Source: Xiphydria camelus (lineage: Eukaryota; Arthropoda; Insecta; Hymenoptera; Xiphydriidae). Taken from it: a stretch of 64,000 nt of DNA. The notes below the pieces were generated by a model. The model worked only from the letters and a program-made list of their open reading frames with translations. It did no database searches and had not been told where the DNA came from. The stretch is from contig OY783194.1 in the NCBI GenBank assembly GCA_963678675.1, forward strand, positions 32,094,278 through 32,158,277, given 5' to 3'. The position numbers and the translations under genes are program-made. The number at the start of each line of letters is the position of its first letter. Positions within the stretch are counted from its first letter, which is position 1. Positions 1-10,943 of this stretch are shown here, one piece after another.

Positions 1-447
1 CACAGATTTCGCAATCCTTGCAATTATCGGGGACATTGAAAATGATACGAAAAATACATAAATGATATTGTTATTAAATATGTATTACAATGAAAAAAAG
101 ATATATAATCATATAATAACATTGTATATTTACCGCGGTATTACAAAGTAATTTTTCTTTGTTTTACGAATACAATGAACAGAAAATATATAAACTATTA
201 CAATATATACATTGGGGTGGCACGTCAGATTATGTTAGTTTATCATGTTCTAAGAATCGTCACCAAAGATCAGCACGATAAAAAATTTTCTAGAGGCTCA
301 CAAACTTTGATAGTTTCAATAACAGTGAAAAATCGAATTTTTTTTCATTACATTTGTTTCCTTCATTTTCTATATAATCATCAAACTCAACGTTCTCGTC
401 GCTGTCGTAAATCATGCCATCATCTTCCGTTCCGCTTTACCTACCCA
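1..447. other. AT-rich stretch without a supported gene
   Basis: AT-rich DNA with short homopolymer runs. No open frame has codon character, splice sites or family similarity that I recognise. Confidence 0.4.
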
Positions 448-745
448 TCGGAGGAGGAGGAGGAGGTGGAGGAGGAACAGGAGGAGGAGGAACAGGAGGA
501 GGAGGAGGATCAGGAGGAGGAGGAACAGGAGGGGGAGGATCAGGAGGAGGAGGAGGATCAGGAGGAGGAGGAACAGGAGGGGGAGGATCAGGAGGAGGAG
601 GAGGATCAGGAGGAGGAGGAACAGGAGGGGGAGGAACAGGAAGATCAGGAGGGGGAGGAACAGGAGGGGGAGCAACAGGAAGATCAGGAGGGGGAGGAAC
701 AGGTGAAAGAAGAAGAGGAGGAGGAGGAACAAAAGGACGAAGAAG
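448..745. repeat. GGA-rich minisatellite
   Basis: Imprecise tandem array of 15-18 base units built from GGAGGAGGAGGAACAGG and GGAGGAGGAGGATCAGG. It opens long frames in several registers (Glu-rich, Gly-rich, and Leu-rich on the other strand). Such multi-frame openness is typical of a purine-rich repeat and not evidence for a protein. The purine asymmetry could favour triplex or G-rich secondary structure (inference). Confidence 0.85.
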
Positions 746-760
746 AGGATGAGGAGGCAG

Positions 761-2685
761 CGGCGGCGGCGGCGCGCTGGCCGGTAGGCGATCGGTGGGA
801 CGGAGTTTTGGGTCGGTCGTCGATCCAAAAAACTATTTTTTATGATAGAGAGATTTTTGTTACCAATAAAGGTACCTACTTCTCTAGTTTGCCAGTGTGA
901 AATCAGAAAAACGACTAAAGCTTCTTTGAATTTATCATTTTGAAGTTCTTTCGAAAAGTCAGTTGGTCTAGCTTGTTCTGGACAAAAGATGACGGTACTC
1001 GTAATCAGTTTCAAAAACTATATGTAGGTACACGTGGAGCATCATAACTGTAAAGAATTTGTAGAATTTTCTTTGAAATATTGCCGAACGACTTTGGCAC
1101 ATCTTTAATACGATGAATTAAAAAAAATCCATCAACAATAAATTATGACATCTCGATTGCGGGAGGTAACGTACTATCATTTCGGAAATTTTTCAGTAAC
1201 ACATATTTATCTGTCTTACAAATAGTGCCATCTAAGTGACATAATGATGTGGGTATCGGAGTCATAGATACCGAAAGCATTTTTTCGATATCCGCTGCCT
1301 CCTTCATTGATATATCCAACATCCGACCAAACAGATCACGTTACGTGCGAACCTCGCGTACTTTATTATTGATTGTTACTTTTTGTTCGTTGATACAGCT
1401 CACATTATTCAAAATTTTATTTTGCTTGATCGGTACTTCGAATCTGCTACATCTTGCGAACATTCGGATATACATAAATAAGTCTTGCATTGCCCGTCCA
1501 TTTTCTTCTACATTTAAAAGAAAATCAGTCACGGGTTCCGATGTACGATGACCTGTATTAATATTAAATAAAAAATTTTCCTACATTTTCGAGCAATTGA
1601 AAGGATTCATATTCTGTTTAAGAGCAGCGATAAATGCAGCTAAATTTTTGGTCATCGTGATCGTTTACCTGACGGCGTAAAATAGTAAAATGCAAAGAAA
1701 AGTGGGGCGCCGACGCTCTTAGCATCGGAATTATCTCCCTTATTGTTCTATCTAACCGTCTGGCGTTTTGCATGTAAACTCATTTTAAATTATAGGATAA
1801 GTCGCCCAATCTCAGCGAGCGACGCCACCGGCGCGAGGAGACGCGCCAGAGCAGCCAAGCCGTTCACACCGATCATACGCATTTGTATCATTCAGTTCTC
1901 GCCGAATAAAGAGTTCTTTCTTCGAGCTCGTTCTTCTTTCGAGGAGTTGGATTGTGATCGACCTGCAAAAAAGACATCGCTGCTTTGGAAGACCGTCGAA
2001 ATAAGAATGTTAGATAGTAGACGACTATATTGAAAAATAAAATAGTGTTTGCTCCCAAGAAATTGCGTTTTCATTGTTAGGACACGTTCTTTTCAAACGA
2101 CCCTTACATGCCCTCATACAGAAGAAATAGAATTACAAGTCAAGAAACGACTGATTTACGCCCATGAAATTCATGAATCAGGAAATATTAATTTTGGTCT
2201 TATGTGGGTTCAACTGCTCTACTTTCCTTTGCATATGATTATATCGGCACAACTACTGTTAACGTAATGGCTTTTTTCTTCGTTAATTATAGCCGTCACT
2301 AGGCCACTGAATCCTTTCCCGATGCAGTCATCGGAACCTACGATCGATGACCGCTCCAATCTGTTACACCGCGTCGATCGCCATCGATACCGCCGCAAGT
2401 TACATTACGCGTTACGTGTATACACGTCATTCGCGAGATCCTCGTTAATCCGACAGATCTCGGATAGGTAGCGTATACCTACGCGCAGTAGTCGCACCGT
2501 ACATGCTGTATACGCGCGCGGAGAGGCCTCTACCGTTCAACCTACTTTGTTTCGCGACGCAACTGGGTCACCTTGCCGGAGGTTTTGCAACCCGCGGGTG
2601 GGTATCTAAGGAAACTATAGCCGGGCTCCGCGGACACGCACCACGCCGGCTTGAAAATCCGGTTTGGGAAAAATAGCAACGCACC
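761..2685. other. Intergenic, no gene seen
   Basis: Mixed AT-rich sequence turning GC/CpG-rich after about 2.3 kb. Only short unconvincing frames are present; no splice-linked coding exons recognised. Confidence 0.4.
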
Positions 2686-2711
2686 GGAGAGGGCCCCCGG
2701 GGGCCCTCTCC
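2686..2711. repeat. Perfect 26-bp GC palindrome
   Basis: GGAGAGGGCCCCC is followed at once by its exact reverse complement, with no loop. It sits in a CpG-rich block. It may be a remnant of an inverted repeat or a chance product of GC-rich sequence; no function is shown. Confidence 0.8.
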
Positions 2712-2902
2712 CCGGCAAACGCTTCCAGCGATGACCGTCCGGCCGCCCTCCCCGCGCGTGAGTCCTTTCCGCCGCGGCTTCTCGGAACGCATCGACCGCG
2801 GGCGCTTTTCGGTGCGAGGGCTAACTGCAGCACGGATTGCGCAGGCTACTCGTCCATTTGAAAGAATACGAAGTCTCATAGATTGTCGTAGAAAATATGT
2901 AA

Positions 2903-3250
2903 AAATCCCATAGAATTCCAGTGAGAATTTGACGTGCTTTTGGCACGGCAACCCATTAGTAAAAATCCGAGAGAAATGAATAGGAATGTATTGGATTCTA
3001 CGCTGAGAAAAGTAGTTATCAATCGTTATAAATAGATATAAATAAATAATTACTTTTGCCACCATGCAAGTAATTTTCAGCAGATCCAACTGATTCTTTT
3101 TCTGTGTGTTATCCTATTTGTTATGTCAGATATATACGTAGAATCCAATGAATCCTATTCGTTCTTCTTAAACTTTTCTAGTGGATGTCTGGAATCGCCG
3201 TGTCAAAAAAGCACATCGAATTCCCAGAGAAATTATCTATGGGAATCCAT
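2903..3250. mobile_element. Inverted-repeat element (MITE-like), nested
   Basis: A left arm at about 2903-3003 (contains GGATTCTACG at its inner end) recurs in reverse complement at about 3136-3250, with diverged but clearly alignable arms of about 100 bp. The loop (3004-3135) contains sequence related to the element at 26789-27043. A related half-copy of the arms lies near 29045-29160. Probably a non-autonomous DNA transposon invaded by another. Confidence 0.6.
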
Positions 3251-3964
3251 CGGATCTTCTCGATAGGACGCGTCGCGTCGAGTCCTCTCGATGCCGACCT
3301 ACGCACCTTACGCACGCCGCGCTCGCCGGCGGCGGATGTGTACGAGGAATACCGAGGTCGAGCCTAGAGGGGTAGCTTATGCAAGAGCTTATCCCCCTAC
3401 GCGAGCGCGCGCGCGCACGCTACGTAACTCACGGCGCGCTTAGCGCGCGTTAAGGTTAAACTCTGTGACATTTTGGATGACTTTCACTCGTCGCCACGCG
3501 ATTGCTTTCTTCGCATTTTCGTACACGCCGCGCCGCGCCGGAGAGCAGGGCGCGGTCTCCGCGCGGCGCGCGCTCATAGTCGCGTGTAAGTGCGCGTGCG
3601 TGGATGTACGTACACGCGGCGGTATTTAACAACACCGACGTCTGTAATACGGCTGCATTATTATACCGGGTAAACCCGCCCAGTCGGTTAATCAGTCAGC
3701 CTCCTCTGGCCGTGACACGAATGGCTGGTCTCTTCTCGCGAAGCGCGCAGAGTTGATAAAAAAAAGAAATGCGTATCACGCGTCTCGAAAGGGGACGTCC
3801 TCCTAACGGATTCCTGGACGAGTACCTCGCGGCGCTCTCGCGGAGAAAGAGAGACCGTCGAAGGTGAAATTTCTCGATGGGGCGTGATTCGCAAATAAAG
3901 CACGAAAAGGCAGGTGGACACGGATATACACCCACGAGCGGCGAACGAGATTCCGTTCGTGGGA
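3251..3964. other. CpG-rich intergenic DNA
   Basis: CpG-dense sequence with alternating GC runs near 3400-3440. No coding exon supported. Confidence 0.4.
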
Positions 3965-4194
3965 CACGGAAAGACTGATACCGGTCAATATTTCACTGTA
4001 TTTATAATCAGAGAGATTCATATACTCTCTCTCATCTTTGGATTTTCCTATTTTGTTGAAGAACAGCTTTTCTTTAGAAACTAGTAAATATTGTAAACTG
4101 TCATATTTTAATGCTTTCAAAAGAAACATTATTGTACCTTACTGTTAAAACATCCGAAAATTTACTGGTACCAGTCTTTCTGTGAACTATTATC
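3965..4194. mobile_element. Terminal-inverted-repeat element, family C single copy
   Basis: Starts CACGGAAAGACTG and ends CAGTCTTTCTGTG, giving inverted termini of about 13 bp or more. The inside (for example AACTAGTAAAT and TTTCAAAAGAAA) matches the three-unit array at 13999-14686, so this is one family present as a monomer here and as a trimer in Gasp intron 1. Confidence 0.75.
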
Positions 4195-4556
4195 ACTCGA
4201 TATAACGCGATGCGTCCTTTACCGATCCAAAAATAATTTTCGCTTCTTGGTGCCCCGATAGACTTGTATAATCGTCACGACATTCATACAATTTACAATA
4301 ATTGATCGTTCTAAAGCCTATGTTTATATTGCCGTAGAAAATTTGAAAAAAAAAATGTTCTTCAATAAATGTTTAAATGTACATTACAAGGTGATTCAAA
4401 TGAATCGCTCTATTTATTGTAGCTACGTATTTACGAACATTATATATATATATATATCGAATAAACGTTAGTATTTTATTTGCATCAGCTTGAAATCATT
4501 TAATAACATTTAAATATATATATATGCTTTCTCTTAATGACGACTCATTAAATGCA

Positions 4557-4768
4557 CACCCTTGATAACTATTTTATTGGATCAAATAAGTATCCATTAA
4601 GCATTGCGATATTTATTTGGCATAATTTAATCCTTCGAGGCGATCATTTGGATGCAATAAACACTTAGATAATTAACATATACTTTATATACTTTATCAT
4701 CCTAACGAAATGTTCATTTCGCCGTATTTGAAATTACATTTATTAACTATTAATAAACTATCTTCTCG
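4557..4768. mobile_element. Family A MITE, partial copy
   Basis: Right-hand part of a roughly 250-bp repeat that ends in ATTTATTAACTATTAATAAA. Full or partial relatives lie at 29928-30172, 38391-38641, 40291-40545 and 42488-42912. Preceded by AT microsatellite sequence at about 4440-4530. About 580 bases of CpG-rich DNA without a supported gene follow. Confidence 0.75.
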
Positions 4769-5347
4769 GTGTGGCATGAAATTGACAGAACTAACAGGAC
4801 TTCCCGCGGAGTCGAGCGAGTGTCAAAGGCGGCGCATGGGACCGTCGCTGTTGCAGAGAGAGAGCGCGAATCTAGGGTGCAGCAGGCGCGGAGTGGTTCT
4901 CCTTGGCTGCTGATGCCGCATTCCGGTTCGTGCGCGCGTCTCTTCTTCCAACGATCGCGCGCCCGCAAGTTGTGTGGAGTCGCGCAGCTTCGAGACCGCG
5001 TTTACCGCTATTGCACCCACGGGGAACGTCGCACTCCCGAGCGCCAGCGAATCCCCCCCGCGTCACGCGAGTCTATACGCAGATGGACACGCGCGGCCAC
5101 GTAACGCCGCGCGCCGTCTGCGCTGCACGGGGATGCGCGCCGGACAACCGTTACAACGCGGGAGCACGCGTACGCAGCGGGCGGAATAAATAATATGCAA
5201 CTCGTCGCTGTTCGGTTGGGAGCCGGTCGGCCGCCGGCGATCAGATCTGGAACGGAACCGATGTTTCTGCGAGATCTCGGAATGTGCCTCTATACGCCTG
5301 GCTGACTTCCTTCTTCTCGACCTCTTTTTATATATCGTGCATATATA
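4769..5347. other. CpG-rich intergenic DNA
   Basis: GC-rich with overlapping frames on both strands, which is expected from low stop-codon density. No recognisable protein. Confidence 0.4.
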
Positions 5348-5529
5348 CAGGGTGTTATCCTTGAGACCGGACATAGGACAATGTGCAGCAAAGTGATAGG
5401 CTATACGATTTGGTTGTAATATTACATTTTTTTTTATTGTGGATTCGAAGAGTGAACAAAATTATTAAATCTTTTTTTGCACTTTTCATTATCCGCCTTT
5501 GAAATGCAACTACGTCATGTGATCTAGGT

Positions 5530-5735
5530 AAGACTATTTCCTTCGCACTCATTGCTTGGCATAAGTGCGTCTCTCTGCCTTTTCGATGACGTCACAATCT
5601 AGTAGAGAGAAACGCACTTAAGTATAATTTTATGAATAATGATTTTTTCAAACTGTTTCTCTTTCGTACGTTACTGAATGTGTATACGGATTACAAATTT
5701 GATTTAGAAATATGAATATTTTTATGTTAAGACCG
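5530..5735. repeat. TGACGTCA-containing repeat, copy 1
   Basis: Contains a hairpin made of TAAGTGCGTCTCTCT and AGAGAGAAACGCACTTA around GATGACGTCA. The same arrangement recurs at 35742-35970 and 39228-39430. Confidence 0.75.
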
Positions 5736-6110
5736 AAGTGGCTGCATACCGGAAAATGTCGATCGAAGGAACAATCTTATGCCAATTTAAACAAAATCCT
5801 GGAGACTATAACTAAAGCGTTTGGTAAAATATGGATCCTCTCTCCATCTGTGTGTTTTATTAAGTTGACCATTTTTTCTGGTTAGAATAACTAGACACGT
5901 AGTTAGAATTACTAAGCATGGTTAGAATAATCAAATATTTGGTTCAACTTTTATAGTATTTTGGTTGGAATAACTAAACCCGTTTAATCAGATGTGCTTT
6001 GTCATTTCAACAGTCATTTTTCTCAGTCTATTATTGGTTCCGTCGATCGACGCTTTTCAGTATACAGCCAATCATATAGCCTATCCCTTTACCGCATATC
6101 GTCCTATAGG

Positions 6111-6259
6111 CCCGTTTAGACGTTTGTGCAATTTGCGCCAATTGGCTTGTGCAAGCCAATACACAGAAGTAAATCCTTGTATATATATATACAACGATTT
6201 ACTTGTGTAATTGGCCTGCACAAGCCAATTGGCGTAAATTGCATGAGCGTCTAAACGGG
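6111..6259. mobile_element. Palindromic foldback element
   Basis: CCCGTTTAGACG at the left and CGTCTAAACGGG at the right. The arms (about 70 bp each) pair almost throughout, including CCAATTGGCTTGTGCA, and meet at a TATATATATA centre. A transcript would fold to a long hairpin. Confidence 0.8.
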
Positions 6260-6290
6260 TCTTACGTCCGATCTCAAGGATAACACCCTA

Positions 6291-8189
6291 TAATATGTGG
6301 AATGAAACGATACATAACGCGTTATAGTCATCCATACACGTGTTGATATATAAAATCGAAGGCTTCGTCCGAGGGGGTCTTTGTCGGGTTTACAACCGGC
6401 TAATAACGTCGCGATGGAAATCCCGGCACCGTCGACGAAAGGCGAAGCGATTATACTGTATCTCTCCGGCTGCACACAGTGAGTCCGCCATTACGGGGCC
6501 ACGCAGACAGGCTCAACATAGATAAGGTTTCGATACAATGGAAAATCAACCTACTCGAAATCTAAAAGAGTAAATCTAAAATGTTGACTCGGATGCACAG
6601 GATGGTTACCAGGGTGCGTACAAGCTGGATTTCACGCGGGTCCGAGAGAAGGATCTCCGCCTGCAGCGCGCCACGCGGAGCTCCACGAATCGCGCGTTCG
6701 TCGCGCTACTTTGTATTTCGTTCGACGCGCCGCGACGCGCCCATGCTAATTGTAGAGTTCCAGAGAGGCCACTTTCTAGACGACCGAAGCGTGAAAGAGA
6801 GGAGACGCGCGCGTTCGTCGAGTTGTTCTCCGCTGGCGAGGTGGAAAGGTCGAGGCTGCAGAGGGCGAGCGCTGAACGGAGAGTGCGCGCCGCGGCTCGC
6901 GCCGGACATCGCGCGCTGCTCGGGAGGAAACGCACGCGTGGAGGACTCCTCTCATTGAAATGCAACGACGCGCGGACACGTAGGGAGCGCGGCCCGAAAG
7001 AGTACAGCGGCGACGCGGTAGCCGCGTGCGCCGAAACCGCACGAACGCCGGGTGCGCGGGTGTCAACAACCTTCCACGACGGACGAGAGTACCGACGCAC
7101 GACGCGGCTGGAGATGAGAGCTTCGGATGCTACCGGGTACGGGGACTCCGCGCGGCGGCATCTCCGCTCGCGGTCGCGCTTCACTTTCACTCGCGCGATG
7201 CGCTATGCCTACCCGCGGCGGATGAGACCGACGCGTCCGTCTCTCGCGCGTTTCTGGTCTCGTCCTAACGCAGTCCCATCTTGCGTGGAGAAAGATAATT
7301 CGTTGGTGTAACGTTATTTAAGTTGCCGTAACAAGTATTTGAGTTGAAATAGTGATGACAGATCGACTTGTCATCCCAACTAAACGGTTTGTTATGGGGG
7401 CGAAAACGAGAAAGAAAAGCTATCATTTTCATTCTAACCGAGGAAACCCGTTAAACATTTCCATCTCAACTGCAAATTATTTTTGTCGCCGTAATAAAAA
7501 ATACTGCTGTAATAACTGATTTTCGATGTCATCGCTAACATTAACTTAGCTTTCCCCGTGTGCGCTATCCTTCATTATTAAAATTACATTTTACCCAAAT
7601 TTTTTCTCTCAGTGTAGGTACGGTAAGATTTACCAATCTCCCGTAAATATGCGTCGCGTTTATACCGCAACGAATCGTAAAAAGTACGCTGTGTCTATTG
7701 AACAATTCAATGTTTCACCTCGAGGAGCCCTGTCACTGGGATTCACTGTAAAAATTACTAATCCTTTTTCTCCGTGTACCACGACGCGGCAGCGGCGGTG
7801 GCGTCTTCTCGTTATGCAACCGACCAGACGTTACCTCAGCGTCGGCTAATGATGCCGGTGGTAACGCCGCACGCAGGCAATAACCGGGGGAATATTCATC
7901 GCGTCCGACTGCCTTGCCCGGGCGACAATCTACCTGTCGCCTGCCTGAGTAAGGTTCGGTAAGGCGCGTGTAACGTAGGTACTTACTGGTATGTATATCC
8001 TTGGCACGTAGTGCACGACTGGGGCAGAGCCACAGCCGTCGGCCCTCGCGCGCTCGTCGCACTGTGACGACCATCACGGTGCAGTTGTACCGTTATCCGG
8101 AAGGCGACGGTTCTTATTGCCATCCGGTGGCGCGCTTCCTATCTCGTCCTTCGCCTGCTCACCTCTCGCATGCCTCGACTGTTTCCGTG
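6291..8189. other. CpG-rich intergenic block, no gene seen
   Basis: About 6600-7300 is strongly CpG-rich with long overlapping frames on both strands and arginine/alanine-rich conceptual products, the usual signature of stop-poor GC DNA. No conserved domain or exon structure recognised. Confidence 0.4.
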
Positions 8190-8780
8190 AAAATCGAAAT
8201 CTCTGGAATCGAACTTTCGACCATTCCGTCTTGCGTATTTTTTTACGCTGATTCCGAATACCTAGGATTTATTGAGGAAGTCTGAAATGGACACAGAGAG
8301 TATCGATGAGTTTGAGAGAAAAAAATTTCTGGTGCATAAAATTGCTGATTTATCATATTTTCTTGGAGGTATCGGCCTGATAAACGTACTTTTCGTAATC
8401 GGCGTAAAAAAAAATGCATAAGATATGGTGGGCGATCGATCGATTCCAGGGATCTCGATTTTTGCAAAAAATTAAAAAATGTAACATTTTTGCGAAAATC
8501 AAAATATCTGAAATCGAACTCCCGATCACCCTATCCGATTAATTTTTTTCTTGATTCCGAGAATCACCCATTTATTTGGGAACTCTCATAGTGATACCGA
8601 AAAAATCGATGAATTTTAGAAGATAAAAAATGTCTTGCGCGTAAAATTCTTGATATTTTATATTTCAATTAAGATATCGACCTTATAAGTATACTTATAT
8701 GCTTTCTGTAATCAGCGCGAAAAAATACATAAGACAGGGTAGTCGACCGATCAATTTCAGAGATCTGGATTTTTGGCAGT
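8190..8780. repeat. Tandem dimer of an about 310-bp repeat (family D)
   Basis: Two head-to-tail units share GAAAATC-AAAT-TCTG-AATCGAACT near their starts, then ATCGATGA and a GACCGATC/GATCGATC segment near their ends. Distantly similar sequence lies at 31330-31780. Likely a dispersed, partly tandem repeat; no coding content. Confidence 0.6.
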
Positions 8781-10774
8781 GTCAGAGGGTGCGTATCGAT
8801 TTAAATAACGTTTATCTCTTAATTGATTAAATATTTGATGAAAATAAATAATTCTTCCGATTGACACTTTCCAGCTCGTTTTTCTAAAATATACCTACCA
8901 ATTAATTCGAGTCTATCAAACATTTATTTGGCAGCCGATGCGTACCGCATTTTGTCCAGTCAAATAATTTCTCCCGAACCGTCTATCGAGACAATTTTTT
9001 GCTCACTATACGTCGACTCTACCACGAGAGAAGAATTTCCTCTCGCAAGAAAATGATAATCTCTCTCAACGAAATAACGTTTTCGAGGACCGCAGCAATT
9101 TCGACAAACGTACTGCAACGAAGCGGCAAAAAACGGACGAACAGTCTCACCGCGAGTGCGAATCGAGGAAACGAAATCGAAAGATCTCTGACGCAATTGC
9201 ACGACGCTCGCTCCGGCGTAGGTTCAATGATAGTTTCTTTCGCGCCTCGCTCTATACCTGTATCCACCACTGCGACTGTCTACCTACACCCGTATAACGG
9301 GTAGGCTGAAATTATTAAACAAACCGGAATTATGCGAGAGGCGTGAAAGTTTCGTTCGCGCCGAAAGTGTCGCGCAGGTGGATCGATCCTCGACACACGC
9401 GTGTACACCGTGTAGCCAATACGGCGCTACGCGCGCGAGAATAATATAAGCGGCCGTCCTTGCTCCTTCATCTCGCGACATTCGGCGTACGCGCGCATTC
9501 GTTACACGCGGCAGAAGCGGTGGGACTACCGCGATCGGAGTCGCACGTCGGCTGCACGTGTTCGATTCCGATCGTTATTCCGCCGGAATTCGTCCTTCGG
9601 CATGTGGGCTTCGTCTTTGCGTAGCGCGTAAACGAGTCACCTATATTTCGCGGACGCCAAAAACGTAAGTATATCTCGTCTACGCGCGCACTATACCCTC
9701 GCTACGTTTCGGTCCGCCCGACCACGGATGAATATTCATAGCCAGTTCCGATTTGCCGGACCGCGTTCGTCGTTGCCGCTAGGGGCGCCCGCGGCGGCGG
9801 GGACGGACGCTCGGAAGCCGCGGGCTGACTCAGTCGACTCGGTCGACAGTCGGGATGGCCTTCGACTCTTCGAGTCTCGTTGGATCTTTTGCCTTCCAGC
9901 ACCGGCGAACCGGCATTGTGCCCGGCGCGTTTACGGACGTGTCCGGCGCCGCCGATCTCGTCGAGAGAAAGAGAGAGAGAGAGACACCACACACGCCCTG
10001 CCGCGGGAAAAGTTGCCGCGACTGCGCGGCGGCGCCTTGCCGCGCTAGGAATTTAATCGACGAATCGTGTCCGCGTGCCTTCTTTTTTCCCCGTGGCACG
10101 CCGCGGCCGTGCCCCGACATTGGCGAATCCGTTCCGCTCGATAAAATCCGCGGCGTCTCCGCTCTCCCCCGAAGGAGAGCCTCTCTCGCGACGTCTGTCC
10201 GCGCGTACACCGCCGCTACGGGATCTATTCGTCTCGAGGACGCTCCGGGGTGATGGCGCGCGCGCGCGCGCGCCTCGATCCTTCAATCGGACATGTAAAT
10301 CGGGCGCGCACCTTCCGCACTCTGCACGGCGACGAGCGTCGAAGGGCGGAGGCGAGGCCGCGTCCCCGTCACCTGTATATTCGAAACGAAGAAACGGGAG
10401 GGAAGTGTGAGGCCATCTCGGTGGCTCGTTGCTTCTAGCCCCCCCCCTCCCCCCCCTCCCCGCACCGGGGGAGAACCCGTTTCGCCGTCGTCGCCGCTCG
10501 GAACCGGACCCTCCGGCGCACCGCGCGACGGGGAAGAATTAAAAATAGGAATTTCACGTGCGCGCGAAACGCGCCCGCGAGCCAAAGGAGCGATGCGGTT
10601 TCGAGGAAAGGGATGCGCGCGTGCACCGGGCGCGCGCGCGCGGAGGCGGTGGGGTTTTCGGTGGCATTTTCAGGTGAGGAGAGCCCCTCTTCGTGCGGCG
10701 ATTCCGTGAGGCATGGAGAGGTACCGGCGTACCTCTTCTTGACGCGCGGGCGGGCGGGAGGGGGACGACACGTG
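8781..10774. other. Intergenic; CpG-rich region upstream of Gasp
   Basis: AT-rich to about 9.3 kb and then very CpG-rich up to the Gasp promoter, including an alternating GC run at 10256-10273. Long frames on both strands look like stop-poor GC DNA. The CpG block next to the TATA box may be part of the Gasp regulatory region (inference). Confidence 0.4.
10256..10273. repeat. Alternating GC run
   Basis: An uninterrupted GC dinucleotide run about 500 bp upstream of the Gasp TATA box. Such runs can adopt left-handed Z-DNA; no function is shown here. Confidence 0.8.
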
Positions 10775-10793
10775 ACCAATGACTTATATAAAG
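10775..10793 (+). promoter_or_regulatory. Gasp core promoter: CCAAT and TATA box
   Basis: ACCAAT (10775-10780) is followed by TATATAAAG (10785-10793), about 150 bp upstream of the Gasp start codon. Transcription would be expected to begin near 10815-10820. Position and spacing fit a TATA-driven, tissue-restricted cuticle gene. Confidence 0.7.
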
Positions 10794-10943
10794 GTGGGGA
10801 CCCGCAGGGCGCCAACCAGAGTCCTCCTTGCAAGGGGATAGTGTGACCGTCGAGTAGACTTTTTTTGTTGTTATTTTTCTAACGTTTCGACGCTACGCGA
10901 TCGGTTTTCGCATCATCCGAGAGGGTACATAAAACTCGACACG

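Larger units (their letters stand above)
5348..6290. mobile_element. DNA transposon with about 27-bp terminal inverted repeats
   Basis: Left end CAGGGTGTTATCCTTGAGA is matched in reverse complement at the right end (TCTCAAGGATAACACCCTA), flanked by TA on both sides. No transposase frame is visible, so it is non-autonomous. Inside are one copy of the TGACGTCA-containing repeat (about 5530-5735) and a separate palindromic element (6111-6259). Confidence 0.75.

Noticed and set aside
175..1014. Long Glu-rich, Gly-rich and Leu-rich frames on both strands as protein genes
   Set aside because: All arise from one GGA minisatellite that lacks stops in several registers; the flanking codons show no conserved sequence.
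6606..7311. Overlapping frames of 160-194 codons on both strands
   Set aside because: CpG-rich DNA with few stop codons; Arg/Ala/Ser-rich conceptual products, no domain, no exon signals.
9702..10833. Several frames over 100 codons upstream of Gasp
   Set aside because: Same GC-rich shadow effect, with equally open frames on opposite strands.
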